Of a DNA stretch of 33,042 nucleotides, positions 7,392 through 14,792 are shown in pieces. The stretch is from NCBI GenBank assembly GCA_022703155.1, contig JAKLEH010000011.1, forward strand, positions 1 through 33,042. The letters are read 5' to 3'. The notes below the pieces were generated by a model, which was not told where the DNA came from, did no database searches, and worked only from the letters and a program-made list of their open reading frames with translations. Position numbers and translations under genes: made by a program. Each line of letters starts with the position of its first letter. Position 1 is the stretch's first letter. The DNA is from Patescibacteria group bacterium. GTDB lineage: Bacteria; Patescibacteriota; Patescibacteriia; 2-12-FULL-60-25.

Positions 7392-8096
7392 TCATTCGTG
7401 TTTCTTTTCCGCGCGGTGCCGCAACTTTTCGTCTTTCACGATTAGGCCGTCTTTGATGAAAATGACACGGTCCGCATGCTCAGCCACGTCGCGTTCGTGG
7501 GTGATAAGCAAGACCGTATGTCCAGCCTCGTTGAGTTGGCGGAACGTCTCCAAAACGATTTCGCCGGTTTTGGTGTCCAGATTGCCCGTGGGTTCGTCGG
7601 CCAAAATGATGGACGGTTTGCTGACCAAAGCGCGCGCGATGGCCACGCGTTGCATCTGCCCGCCAGAAAGCTGATTGGAAAGATGCGTGTGGTAAGTTTC
7701 TTCCAATCCGGCCTTGAGCAGCGCGTCTTTGGCGCGCTTGGCGCGGTCATGGCGCGGCACATTGGCGTAAACCAAGGGCAACATGACGTTGCGCAAAACC
7801 GTGGAACGCTTCAGCAGGTTGAACGACTGGAATACGAAACCGATTTTTTCCTTTCTGACTTTGGCCAACTCGTCCTCCGTGTACGACGAGACGTCGTGGC
7901 CGTCCAAAAAAAACCTACCGCCGGACGGCCGGTCCAAAGCGCCCAAAATATTCATGAGCGTGGATTTGCCCGAACCGGACGGACCCATGATGGCCACGTA
8001 TTCGCCGTCTTTGATCGTGAAATCTATACCCTTAAGCACCAGCACTTCACCCGTGCCCGTGGGGTAGCTTTTGACGATGCCTTCAAGCTTGATCAT
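7392..8096 (-). CDS. MacB/LolD-type ABC transporter ATPase
   Basis: A 234-residue nucleotide-binding subunit. Walker [11 protein letters not shown]-loop FVFQSFNLL, signature LSGGQMQR, Walker [13 protein letters not shown] and the H-loop ITHERD are all intact. The EPTGNLD version of Walker B is typical of the LolD/MacB/FtsE group. It is encoded between the adaptor (7 bases upstream) and the permease (7 bases downstream), so the three are surely translated together. It energises the permease at 6158-7384. Confidence 0.95.
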   Translation of the reverse strand: MIKLEGIVKSYPTGTGEVLVLKGIDFTIKDGEYVAIMGPSGSGKSTLMNILGALDRPSGGRFFLDGHDVSSYTEDELAKVRKEKIGFVFQSFNLLKRSTVLRNVMLPLVYANVPRHDRAKRAKDALLKAGLEETYHTHLSNQLSGGQMQRVAIARALVSKPSIILADEPTGNLDTKTGEIVLETFRQLNEAGHTVLLITHERDVAEHADRVIFIKDGLIVKDEKLRHRAEKKHE

Positions 8097-8103
8097 ACGG
8101 CGG

Positions 8104-10062
8104 CTAGCGGCCCGGCGGGCCGCCGCCCATGGCGCCCATGCGGAAAACGTTGGCGTTGGACGAGCCGTTGGTCGCGGTTTGGGCCGTACCCGATTTGATG
8201 GTTTGGGTAACTATCACATCGCCTTCCTTTAAGCCTGAAACGATTTCGGTCAACGTGTCGTTGGAGATGCCGGTCTGGACCGTGATGCGCGACGGCGTGG
8301 CGTCGGACGTCAGGTAATCCGAGGTTGAAGACGAAGATCTTTTGACGCCTTCCAAAGTTTCCACATACGACATTTCGCCTTGGGTTTTGACCGCCGAATT
8401 AGGCACGGTCAACACGTCGGATTTGACTTGCGTAACGATAGCCGTGGTCACGCTCATGCCTGATTTGACCCGGTCATCCTGCGCGTCGAAGCCGACCTGC
8501 ACCTCGTAACTGACCACGCCCTGCGAGACCGTGCCCACGGGGCTGACCTGCGCCACTTCGCCGGTCATGGTCAAACCGTCGATGGCGTCGAACGTCATGG
8601 TGGCCTTTTGTCCGACTTGGATTTTGGCCGCGTCCACTTCGTTCAACGAAATGACGGCCATTTGTTGCGACGTGACCAAGGTGGCCACGGCCGTGCCGGC
8701 CGAGACGTCCTCGTCTTCCTGAATCGGGATTTTGGCCACGATGCCGTCGAACGGCGCGGCTACCGAGTAATACGTCAATTCCTGGTTGGCGTCCTGCAAC
8801 TTCAATTCGGCGGCGCGCAGCGACGAGGCACTGCGGTCCACGCTGTTTTGGGCGATCTTTAAATCGATGGGATCGGCGCCAGCTTTGAGCTTGTCCACTT
8901 GGGCCTGGGCTTCCTGCACCTTCTCTTGGGCCGTGGCCAAATCCGCGGCCGTGGGCCCGGCCTTGAGGTTGTTCAAAGAATTGACCGCTTTTTGGTAATT
9001 GATGGTGGCCGAATCGAAACTGTCCTTGGCCTGCTGCACGGCCTGCTGCTGGTTCAGGAGCGACGTGATTTTTGAATTGACCGAAGTCTTGTCGCTATCA
9101 ATGAGCGACTTGAGGCTGTCAAGATCGCTCTGGCTCAAATCAGATGACGTAAGCGTGGCCTGTAACGCGTCCACCATATCGTCGAGCATGGCCGAGGTCG
9201 TGTCCAAAGCCGCGTCCACGGCCGCGGAAGCGGCCTCGATATTTTCGACTTTTTCATCGCTCAAATCCAGCTTGTCAACCAAGGCTTTTGAATCTTGGAC
9301 CGCTTTATTGGCCATGTCATAACTGGCGCGGACCTTGTATTCGGCCGCGTCGTTCAGGATCGAGAACATGCGCGTCAAACCGATTTTGACCACGGGCTTG
9401 TCCACGCCCAAAATGCCGTCCGCGTCCTGCACCGATTTGTACATGGCTTGTTGGATGGACTGCAGCGTGGCCACATATTGATCGTACTCATCGCGTACGA
9501 CTTGGGGCATGGTACCGTCGCTCGACATGCGGATGTTCTTGGCTTGCGCGTCCACGTCGGCCTGCGCTTGGCTCAATTCGTATTCCGTGGGTCCGGCTTT
9601 GAGCGTTTCGTAATCGCGTTTGGCTTTGTCCAAAGAGTTTTGCGCCTGCAACAACGCGACCGCGTCATTGGGTTGTTTGGATTTTTCGTATTGTAATTGC
9701 GCCGATTGCAGGGATATGCGCGCGTCCTGAACGGATTGCTGGGCATCGCGTACGGCCTTGAGCGCGTCGGTGCGGTCCAATTCAACCAACTGCTGGCCGG
9801 CCGTGACCTTGTCGCCCACTTTGGCCAAAACCTTGGTCACGCGCGCGCCCGCACGCGGTTTGACGTCGAGTTGGCGGTTGCCGCTCACTTGCCCCGTGCC
9901 GTTCACCGTGGTCACGATGGTGTCTTTGGTTACGGCCGCCAAAGCGTAGCGCGTGGCCGTAGAACTTGTTTTTGACGAGCTGTACCACCAATAGCCTCCA
10001 CCTGTGGCCACGACGGCCACCAGAATCCACAACCATTTTTTCTTCAGAAAATTCATACTCAT
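8104..10062 (-). CDS. MacA/HlyD-type membrane-fusion adaptor, unusually long
   Basis: An extracytoplasmic adaptor of 652 residues, well above the roughly 370 of E. coli MacA. One membrane anchor (WLWILVAVVATGGGYWWYSS, about 10-29) is followed by the first half of a lipoyl/barrel-sandwich domain (VNGTGQVSGNRQLDVKPRAG...VGDKVTAGQQLVELD). A very long Ala/Gln/Asp-rich coiled-coil hairpin runs from about 100 to 430. It contains two copies of a (N/E)-x-L-K-A-G-P-T segment. The second lipoyl half (YYSVAAPFDGIVAKI) and a beta-barrel (GQKATMTFDAIDGLTMTGEVAQV) follow. The start overlaps the previous stop as ATGA, so translation is coupled. In a cell without a conventional outer membrane, the long hairpin might cross the wall or bind a partner; that is inference. 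Confidence 0.93.
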   Translation of the reverse strand: MSMNFLKKKWLWILVAVVATGGGYWWYSSSKTSSTATRYALAAVTKDTIVTTVNGTGQVSGNRQLDVKPRAGARVTKVLAKVGDKVTAGQQLVELDRTDALKAVRDAQQSVQDARISLQSAQLQYEKSKQPNDAVALLQAQNSLDKAKRDYETLKAGPTEYELSQAQADVDAQAKNIRMSSDGTMPQVVRDEYDQYVATLQSIQQAMYKSVQDADGILGVDKPVVKIGLTRMFSILNDAAEYKVRASYDMANKAVQDSKALVDKLDLSDEKVENIEAASAAVDAALDTTSAMLDDMVDALQATLTSSDLSQSDLDSLKSLIDSDKTSVNSKITSLLNQQQAVQQAKDSFDSATINYQKAVNSLNNLKAGPTAADLATAQEKVQEAQAQVDKLKAGADPIDLKIAQNSVDRSASSLRAAELKLQDANQELTYYSVAAPFDGIVAKIPIQEDEDVSAGTAVATLVTSQQMAVISLNEVDAAKIQVGQKATMTFDAIDGLTMTGEVAQVSPVGTVSQGVVSYEVQVGFDAQDDRVKSGMSVTTAIVTQVKSDVLTVPNSAVKTQGEMSYVETLEGVKRSSSSTSDYLTSDATPSRITVQTGISNDTLTEIVSGLKEGDVIVTQTIKSGTAQTATNGSSNANVFRMGAMGGGPPGR

Positions 10063-10538
10063 TTATTGATTGCCGGCGCTTCGCCCATTACACGAATGAA
10101 GTTGGCTTCGATCTGCCCGGTGCTGGAAGGCGCGCCGAACACCACGATGCGCTCGTCGGTTTTGAGTTCGCTGGCTTTGATCGTGGCGCTGCCGCGACGT
10201 ATCACGGTTTGCGGAGTGATGGCGATGGACTTTTCCGCTCCCGCGCGGTCCTTGACCGTTATCTCGTTATCTTTAACCGAAACCACGGCACCGTTGGCCG
10301 CGTCCGGTTCACGCAATTCGTCAGGCGGAAAACCGGTGCGTCCAAAGCGTTCCATCATGGGCGCGGGCGCGCGATCGCCGAACCGCTCGCCCCAATGGCA
10401 AGCGAAACTCGAACGGCGTACGCCGACTTCGGTCCCCAACCAAAAGACGCCCAAGAGGATGATGACGGCCAAAACGCCGATGATGACCCCGAACAAGAGT
10501 TTGGAGTCGAACTTCTTGACTGACTGTTCAGTAGGCAT
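10059..10538 (-). CDS. Membrane-anchored DUF5666-like small-barrel protein (operon front)
   Basis: A 159-residue protein. A short cytoplasmic tail and one membrane span (LLFGVIIGVLAVIILLGVFWLG) precede a linker rich in Arg, Pro and Phe. A beta-rich domain follows (NGAVVSVKDNEITVKDRAG...IAITPQTVIRRGSATIKASELKTDERIVVFGAPSSTGQIEANFIRV). This domain has the same order of elements as the paralogue at 5585-6079. Its stop overlaps the adaptor's start, and the putative anti-sigma gene lies 9 bases upstream. Its function is unknown; it could bind the adaptor or act as a sensor. Confidence 0.72.
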   Translation of the reverse strand: MPTEQSVKKFDSKLLFGVIIGVLAVIILLGVFWLGTEVGVRRSSFACHWGERFGDRAPAPMMERFGRTGFPPDELREPDAANGAVVSVKDNEITVKDRAGAEKSIAITPQTVIRRGSATIKASELKTDERIVVFGAPSSTGQIEANFIRVMGEAPAINK

Positions 10539-10547
10539 AGGCTTTGT

Positions 10548-10967
10548 TTACGCGAGTAAGGCGGATGACCGCGTTTTGAATTTGAATCCCATCTTGAAGA
10601 CGGCGTTGGCCAAGCCGCACAACAAAAACGCCATAAGCGACCATGCCATCAGGTTGGCCAAAGGCAAAGTCTCGGCCAAGCCATAAAGAACGGATTTCCA
10701 ATGGAGCAAGGCCATGTCGTAATCCGTGAGCACGACTTGCGCGTAGTCCAAAAACGACGACTTGACCAATTCGTCCAAAAACATGTTCCAATAAATGGAC
10801 ATGGCCGCAGCCAGAGTCATGGCGCCCGCGCCAAAAGACGCGGCTTGGATTTTGACCCACTTGAGCCGCGCACGGTCCCGTTTTGCCGACACGATCCTCT
10901 CAAACATATCCTTAGGCGGTTGCGCCAAAGACAGGGTTTTTAACAAACGCTCGATGTCGTTTTGCAT
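10548..10967 (-). CDS. Small membrane protein, candidate anti-sigma factor
   Basis: About 139 residues. A charged N-terminal cytoplasmic stretch (NDIERLLKTLSLAQPPKDMFERI...AKRDRARLKW) is followed by roughly three hydrophobic segments (FGAGAMTLAAAMSIYW; YGLAETLPLANLMAW; LMAFLLCGLANAVFKMG). It lies directly downstream of an ECF sigma gene, the usual place for a membrane anti-sigma factor. A helical N-terminal region before a membrane span is also typical. However, I see no zinc-binding HxxxCxxC motif, and similarity to any named family is not evident. The start at ATG 10967 has an AAGG ahead of it; a GTG at 11003 is an alternative. The role is inferred from position. Confidence 0.6.
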   Translation of the reverse strand: MQNDIERLLKTLSLAQPPKDMFERIVSAKRDRARLKWVKIQAASFGAGAMTLAAAMSIYWNMFLDELVKSSFLDYAQVVLTDYDMALLHWKSVLYGLAETLPLANLMAWSLMAFLLCGLANAVFKMGFKFKTRSSALLA

Positions 10968-11024
10968 GACCTTAATACGACGTCCGGGGCGATTTTGGTT
11001 CACTTTGGCGTTTAATGGCCGTAT

Positions 11025-11591
11025 TTAGCCAATATTTTCCAGCAACATCTTCTCCAATTTGGCCAAAGCGCGCCGGTAACGGGTTTTGACCGTTTCCATG
11101 GGCTCGCCCAAAACTTCGCCGATTTCGGCGAACGTCATGTCCTCGAATACGTGCAAAACCACGGCCGCGGCTTGTTCGGCAGACAGACGCTTGAGCAATT
11201 CCCCCACCTTGGCGTCGGCTTGGGCCCGCGCCAAAATTTCGTCCGGCAAAGGCCGTTCGTCCGGAACGTCAGCCGACGCAAACGCATCCGAATCGGCGTT
11301 AAGAAACGAAAACCCGACGGTTTTACGCTTCTTCAAATCATCGAACAAAACGTTTTTGGCAATGGCGAACAGCCAAGTCTTGAATGGCTTGGATCGGTCG
11401 TAACGTTTGAGATGGTTCCATGCCCTGACGAAAGCTTCCTGCGTCAGATTTTCGACGTCTGTTCCGGCTGGCGCCAAACGATTGATGAAATTAAAAACCG
11501 CGGGGATGTGCTTTCCGTACAGTTCCCGGATGGCGTCCTGGTCGCCGGACAGGTGGCGCTTGACCAAGGCGGCGTCGTCTTGCTGGTTCAC
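11025..11591 (-). CDS. ECF-type RNA polymerase sigma factor
   Basis: About 188 residues with the two-domain ECF layout. Region 2 has DDAALVKRHLSGDQDAIRELY, then VENLTQEAFVRAWNHLKRYD and KTWLFAIAKNVLFDDLKKRK. Region 4 has LSAEQAAAVVLHVFEDMTFAEIGEVLGEPMETVKTRYRRALAKL, a helix-turn-helix for the -35 element. The GTG at 11591 gives a typical ECF N-terminus (MNQQDDAALVK); a TTG at 11630 would add 13 residues (IGWCGCAIL...) without family resemblance. It precedes a small membrane protein and the MacAB genes, which it probably controls. It directs polymerase to a specific promoter set; the target sequence cannot be derived from one locus. Confidence 0.92.
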   Translation of the reverse strand: MNQQDDAALVKRHLSGDQDAIRELYGKHIPAVFNFINRLAPAGTDVENLTQEAFVRAWNHLKRYDRSKPFKTWLFAIAKNVLFDDLKKRKTVGFSFLNADSDAFASADVPDERPLPDEILARAQADAKVGELLKRLSAEQAAAVVLHVFEDMTFAEIGEVLGEPMETVKTRYRRALAKLEKMLLENIG

Positions 11592-11632
11592 ACGAGACGT
11601 CAGGATGGCACATCCGCACCAACCTATCAATC

Positions 11633-12244
11633 TTAGCCGCGTCGGACTAAACGTGTCCGCGTATTGAAAAACATCAGATAAGTTATAACGCCCAGCGCCA
11701 TGCCGCCGACCACGTCATATATGAAGTGCTGTTTGATGAGCAAGGCGGCGACCGCGATGAGCACGGGCCAAACCAGCATCCAAGCGTGTTTTTTGTGCCA
11801 ATCGAAACAGGCCAAGGTCGCGATCGTGGCCATGGATACGTGCAGGCTCGGAAAAGTATTGTACGGGCCGTCGGCCGCGTGCTGGAAGCCGTAAATCCAC
11901 GCGTAAAAATACGACATGCCGGAAGGTTCGGGACGGATGATTTTTGCGGGGTAAATCAAAAAAACCAAAAACGACACGGTCAGTACGAAAAAATACGCCA
12001 TGACCACCCGTTCAAAACGGCTTCTGTCTTTGACGATGAAATACGGCACCACGGGCAACGGATAACCCAACAGATAAACCACGATGAAAATCGGCACGAA
12101 CGGCAAGCGTTCGTCCAACGCCGTGGACAAGGAATGCGCCGACAGGAAAGGGCTGACGGCGTTGATGGCCAGATAACCGATGGCGAAATACCCCGCCACG
12201 GCCAAAAGCATCGTCAACTTGCGCATGTCGGTCGATAACTTCAT
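11633..12244 (-). CDS. PAP2-family membrane phosphatase or phosphotransferase
   Basis: A 203-residue multi-pass protein with about six spans. The catalytic triad motifs of the PAP2 superfamily are visible: a KIIRPE-type motif 1 (after LIYPA), FPSLHVS as motif 2 with its His, and KQHFIYDVVGG as motif 3 with the nucleophilic His. Motif order and spacing resemble the PAP2_3/inositolphosphorylceramide-synthase-like branch rather than undecaprenyl-diphosphatase BacA. Substrates of this branch are lipid phosphates, and a role in undecaprenyl or phospholipid turnover would fit. The start at 12244 gives a clean N-terminus, 7 bases after the stop of the kinase remnant. The sigma factor gene follows closely. 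Confidence 0.88.
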   Translation of the reverse strand: MKLSTDMRKLTMLLAVAGYFAIGYLAINAVSPFLSAHSLSTALDERLPFVPIFIVVYLLGYPLPVVPYFIVKDRSRFERVVMAYFFVLTVSFLVFLIYPAKIIRPEPSGMSYFYAWIYGFQHAADGPYNTFPSLHVSMATIATLACFDWHKKHAWMLVWPVLIAVAALLIKQHFIYDVVGGMALGVITYLMFFNTRTRLVRRG

Positions 12245-12251
12245 GTTGCTT

Positions 12252-12651
12252 TCATTTCGTCGGGTTACGTTTGGGCACCGTAAAATAAAACGTGGTCCCC
12301 CGTTTTTTGTCTGATTCAAACCAAGCCTCGCCGCCGTTGGCTTCGATGCCGGTTTTGGCGATGAACAATCCCAGGCCGCTGCCCATGGCCAGCTTCTGCG
12401 CATCCGCGCCGCGATAAAACTTTTCGAAAATCTTCTTACGGTCGTTCAAAGGCATGACCGCCCCCAAGATTGTTGACCGACACCAGATGATCCTTAGGCC
12501 GGGGCGTTAAAACGATTTTTATGGCCGTGCTTTCGGGCGCATAATTGATGGCGTTGTTGACGATGTTGGCCAAGGCCTCTTTGAACAACATCGGGTCGAC
12601 GAGGGCTTTGAACGCGCCGCACCGCCCCCCACAATTTTGGCATATGATCAA
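12252..12651 (-). pseudogene. Histidine-kinase ATPase domain, frameshifted remnant
   Basis: Only the HATPase_c part of a sensor kinase remains. The first piece has the N-box (FKEALANIVNNAINYAPES). The second has the F-box (RKKIFEKFYRG), a G2 box (GSGLGLFIAKTGIEANGGEAWFES) and a C-terminal TTFYFTVP. The two pieces are in different frames and would join if one G were removed from a G5 run near 12468-12472. The G1 box then reads NNLGAVMP rather than D-x-G-x-G, so it is also damaged. No sensor, membrane or phosphoacceptor His region lies upstream. A TGATAAAAT box at 12680-12688 could still give a transcript. A run of six Gs near 12624-12629 is a second possible error site. It may be decay or a sequencing error; the missing front half favours decay. 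Confidence 0.7.
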
Positions 12652-12679
12652 GGTTCGCGGCTCGATGATTGACGATTGA

Positions 12680-12688
12680 ATTTTATCA
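12680..12688 (-). promoter_or_regulatory. Extended -10 promoter before the kinase remnant
   Basis: Minus-strand TGA-TAAAAT with TAAAAT at 12680-12685. No clear -35 box. It would drive the kinase remnant, PAP2 and possibly the sigma/MacAB run. Confidence 0.4.
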
Positions 12689-12727
12689 TCATTTCGGTAC
12701 GCGTACCAGAAGCGAAAAACGCGCGGA

Positions 12728-12756
12728 TGGATAGCCGGTGGCCGGTAAGCTATACT
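12728..12756 (+). promoter_or_regulatory. Promoter of the secreted repeat protein gene
   Basis: TGGATA (12728-12733), 17 bases, TATACT (12751-12756). The ATG at 12786 lies 29 bases further on and has no Shine-Dalgarno sequence. Confidence 0.55.
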
Positions 12757-12785
12757 AGCCGTGCCTAAAAATAACCATTTGTCTT

Positions 12786-13577
12786 ATGCGACGCCTTTTA
12801 ACGATTGGCCCGTTGTGCGCCCTGTCCATCGGCGCCGCCCTGCCTGTTTGGGCCGGCACCGAATGTTTCGTAGACCCGGTTTACGGATATACGGGCAGCG
12901 GCACCATTTCCTCGGCCGTGTTCATGCGCGACCAGGCCTGCGTCTCCGGGAGCGTTGTCCTCTCGACCTTATCGGCCGGCACCGCAATAAAAGTGGTAGG
13001 TTTTACGGATGGTTGGTATGACGTGGAAGTGAACGGCGGACGCGGCTGGGTGGGCCAACAATTCGTAAACACGTCAGCCGACCGCACCGACAAGGTTTGG
13101 AGTTCGTATAACGACTACATGCATCAGGCGCCAAGCGTCAAACCCGGCGCCGGCGCCGTCTCCCCCACTGCGGGCGCAACGGACGCCACGCTCGTCAACC
13201 GTTTGCGTGGTTACATCCTGCTGCAGACCCAAGCGCACGGTGAAGCTTGGTACCTCAACCCCACCACCAACAAACGCTATTACATGCAGGACGGGCCCGC
13301 CGCTTACCAAATGATGCGCAGTTTCGGTTTGGGCGTCACGGAAACCGACTATGCCAAAATCGCAGCTGACGATTGGGCTGTCAAAAACCGTTTGCGCGGC
13401 CGAATCGTATTGCGCGTGCAAGCCCACGGCGAAGCGTATTACATCCATCCCAAAAACTTGGCCGTATATTACCTCAAGGACGGCGCCGAAGCTTACCGCG
13501 TGATGCGCCTGTACAGCCTAGGCATCACGGACGCCGACTTGAACAAAATCCCTTCGGCCGCGATACCGGTGAAGTAA
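12786..13577 (+). CDS. Secreted SH3-like protein with two wall-type repeats
   Basis: A 263-residue exported protein; the signal peptide covers 1-23, ending VWAG. Residues 25-95 look like a bacterial SH3 domain (VSGSVVLSTLSAGTAIKVV...GWYDVEVNGGRGWVGQQFV). A Pro/Ala/Gly linker follows. Two 50-residue repeats come next; both have N-R-L-R-G-x-I-(L)-L, Q-A-H-G-E-A-(W/Y)-Y, Y-Y-(M/L)-(Q/K)-D-G, A-Y-x-(M/V)-M-R and a final (L)-G-(V/I)-T-(E/D)-(T/A)-D. A shortened version of this module is visible in the L,D-transpeptidase at 1-861. Such SH3 domains usually bind peptidoglycan, so a wall-binding role is likely. No catalytic site is visible. Confidence 0.85.
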   Translation: MRRLLTIGPLCALSIGAALPVWAGTECFVDPVYGYTGSGTISSAVFMRDQACVSGSVVLSTLSAGTAIKVVGFTDGWYDVEVNGGRGWVGQQFVNTSADRTDKVWSSYNDYMHQAPSVKPGAGAVSPTAGATDATLVNRLRGYILLQTQAHGEAWYLNPTTNKRYYMQDGPAAYQMMRSFGLGVTETDYAKIAADDWAVKNRLRGRIVLRVQAHGEAYYIHPKNLAVYYLKDGAEAYRVMRLYSLGITDADLNKIPSAAIPVK

Positions 13578-13618
13578 TTCCGTGGAACGAGTCTCGGTTT
13601 TGCGACGAACGCGCGGCA

Positions 13619-13647
13619 TTGACCAACCCATCAACCGCTGGTAAAAC
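13619..13647 (+). promoter_or_regulatory. Promoter of the HD phosphohydrolase gene
   Basis: TTGACC (13619-13624), 17 bases, TAAAAC (13642-13647) preceded by TGG (extended -10). The expected start of transcription lies just before GGAGG (13656-13660), so the Shine-Dalgarno sequence is almost at the 5' end. Confidence 0.65.
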
Positions 13648-13664
13648 GGCGCCATGGAGGAACC

Positions 13665-14255
13665 ATGCTCATAGGGCTCTTTGAATTGATGGCGCGCATC
13701 CACGAACTCAAGACGACCGCGCGCACCGGCTGGAACATGGAATTCCCGCCGGACCACAAGTTTAAGACGCGCCGCGTCCCGGAAGCGGAAAGCGTGGCCG
13801 ACCACAGCTACGGCCTGGCCATCTACGCTTTTGCCTTGGCGACCGAGCTTGGCCTGGACGTCGAGAAGACGGTCACCATGGCGCTCGTGCACGACGCCCC
13901 CGAACTCATCACCCTGGACATCGTGACCGCGACGCTCGGCCCTGAGGAGAAGGCGCAGGCCCAAACCGACAAACGGTTGCGCGAAGAAGCCGCCGCCCGA
14001 ACGCTCTTTTTGCCCCATGGCGCGTTCGGCGCCCGTTGCTTTGAGCTGTGGCTCGAATTCGAAGACCAAAAAACAGAAGAAGCCCGCCTGGTACGCCAAC
14101 TCGACAAATTCGAATGCGCGGCCCAAGCCGTGTTTTACGCCAAGCAGGGGCATCAAGTCGATCCGCTCGAATTCGTCACCCACGCCGCGGCGGAAATCAC
14201 CCATCCCCTGCTCGTCGAAGCGCTCGCCGACCTGCGCCGGCAATGCGGAGCGTGA
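13665..14255 (+). CDS. HD-domain phosphohydrolase, YfbR/HDDC2-like
   Basis: A 196-residue metal-dependent phosphohydrolase. The HD motifs are complete: ESVADHSYG with His47, ALVHDAPE with His76-Asp77, and a late Asp in RQLDKFECA (about 146). The E-x-V-A-D-H-S and HD-x-P-E elements are those of 5'-deoxynucleotidase YfbR and its relatives, which cleave deoxynucleoside monophosphates. GGAGG before the ATG fixes the start. A clear terminator follows. Nucleotide clean-up or salvage is the most likely role; the exact nucleotide is not decided. Confidence 0.88.
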   Translation: MLIGLFELMARIHELKTTARTGWNMEFPPDHKFKTRRVPEAESVADHSYGLAIYAFALATELGLDVEKTVTMALVHDAPELITLDIVTATLGPEEKAQAQTDKRLREEAAARTLFLPHGAFGARCFELWLEFEDQKTEEARLVRQLDKFECAAQAVFYAKQGHQVDPLEFVTHAAAEITHPLLVEALADLRRQCGA

Positions 14256-14262
14256 GAGCTTC

Positions 14263-14288
14263 AAACCGTCATCATAATGACGGTTTTT
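14263..14288 (+). terminator. Terminator of the HD phosphohydrolase gene
   Basis: Perfect 10-bp stem (AAACCGTCAT with ATGACGGTTT), 4-base loop, T run at 14284-14288. It marks the left border of the AT-rich island. Confidence 0.9.
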
Positions 14289-14484
14289 AAATATCTAAAA
14301 AGCGTTGGCCAAAGCCGACACTTTTTTGATTAAGAAATTCGTATGACTATTGCTACTAACTTAGATTAAAAAACAGGTGGCATCTTATATTCTTGCGTCA
14401 ATATAGTTATGGGTATATACTCTTTATAGCAACTCACCAAAGGTCGAATCTTAATTCAAACTAACGATTTTTTTCGAAAAGCAT
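14289..14484. other. AT-rich leader region of the island
   Basis: No gene is visible. The stretch holds the promoter at 14393-14421 and a roughly 60-base leader before DUF5320. Base composition is visibly lower in GC than the genes to the left. Confidence 0.5.
14393..14421 (+). promoter_or_regulatory. Promoter of the island genes
   Basis: TTGCGT (14393-14398), 17 bases, TATACT (14416-14421). The leader to ATG 14485 is about 55-60 bases, longer than at most promoters here, leaving room for control. Confidence 0.65.
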
Positions 14485-14724
14485 ATGCCAAACATGAATG
14501 GAACGGGTCCGCTGGGCCAAGGTGCAGGCACCGGTCGAAGAATGGGTTCTTGCGGTGCCGGCGTGGGAATGGGACGTGGTTGTTGTGGCGGCTACGGGCA
14601 AGGGCGCAGGAGATTCATATCTACCAAGAATGAATTGTCTGCTTTGGAAGAAGAGGAAAAGAGACTATTGGCAGATTTGGAGGTCGTCAAAGCCGAAAAA
14701 GAAGCCCTTAACGCTGAAAAATAA
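14485..14724 (+). CDS. DUF5320 small Gly/Cys-rich protein
   Basis: A 79-residue protein with the DUF5320 signature. The start MPNMNGTGPLGQGAGTGRRMG is followed by a Cys- and Gly-rich middle (SCGAGVGMGRGCCGGYGQGRRR). A charged coiled coil forms the C-terminus (LSALEEEEKRLLADLEVVKAEKEAL). Proteins of this family usually accompany UPF0251 regulators and NifX/NifB-type cofactor proteins in anaerobes, and their role is not established. The UPF0251 partner is the next gene, but no NifX-like gene is present. The three Cys residues could bind a metal. AT-richer than the flanking core genes. Confidence 0.8.
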   Translation: MPNMNGTGPLGQGAGTGRRMGSCGAGVGMGRGCCGGYGQGRRRFISTKNELSALEEEEKRLLADLEVVKAEKEALNAEK

Positions 14725-14737
14725 AATTGATTTTTTG

Positions 14738-14771
14738 AACCCGCCCCTTCTTTATCACGAAGGGGCGGGTT
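14738..14771 (+). promoter_or_regulatory. Strong hairpin between DUF5320 and UPF0251 genes
   Basis: A 13-bp perfect inverted repeat (AACCCGCCCCTTC with GAAGGGGCGGGTT) and an 8-base loop. There is no T run after it, so it is not a standard terminator. It may pause or partly stop transcription or protect the upstream mRNA end. Confidence 0.6.
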
Positions 14772-14779
14772 GCGGCATG

Positions 14780-14785
14780 TATAAC
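14780..14785 (+). promoter_or_regulatory. -10 box of the UPF0251 gene
   Basis: TATAAC, 7 bases before ATG 14793, which has no Shine-Dalgarno sequence. The spacing matches other leaderless starts in the window. No -35 box is visible. Confidence 0.45.
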
Positions 14786-14792
14786 AAAACTT

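Noticed and set aside
12436-12651. Programmed frameshift in the kinase remnant
   Set aside because: The sensor and phosphoacceptor parts are missing and the G1 box is damaged, so decay or a read error is simpler.
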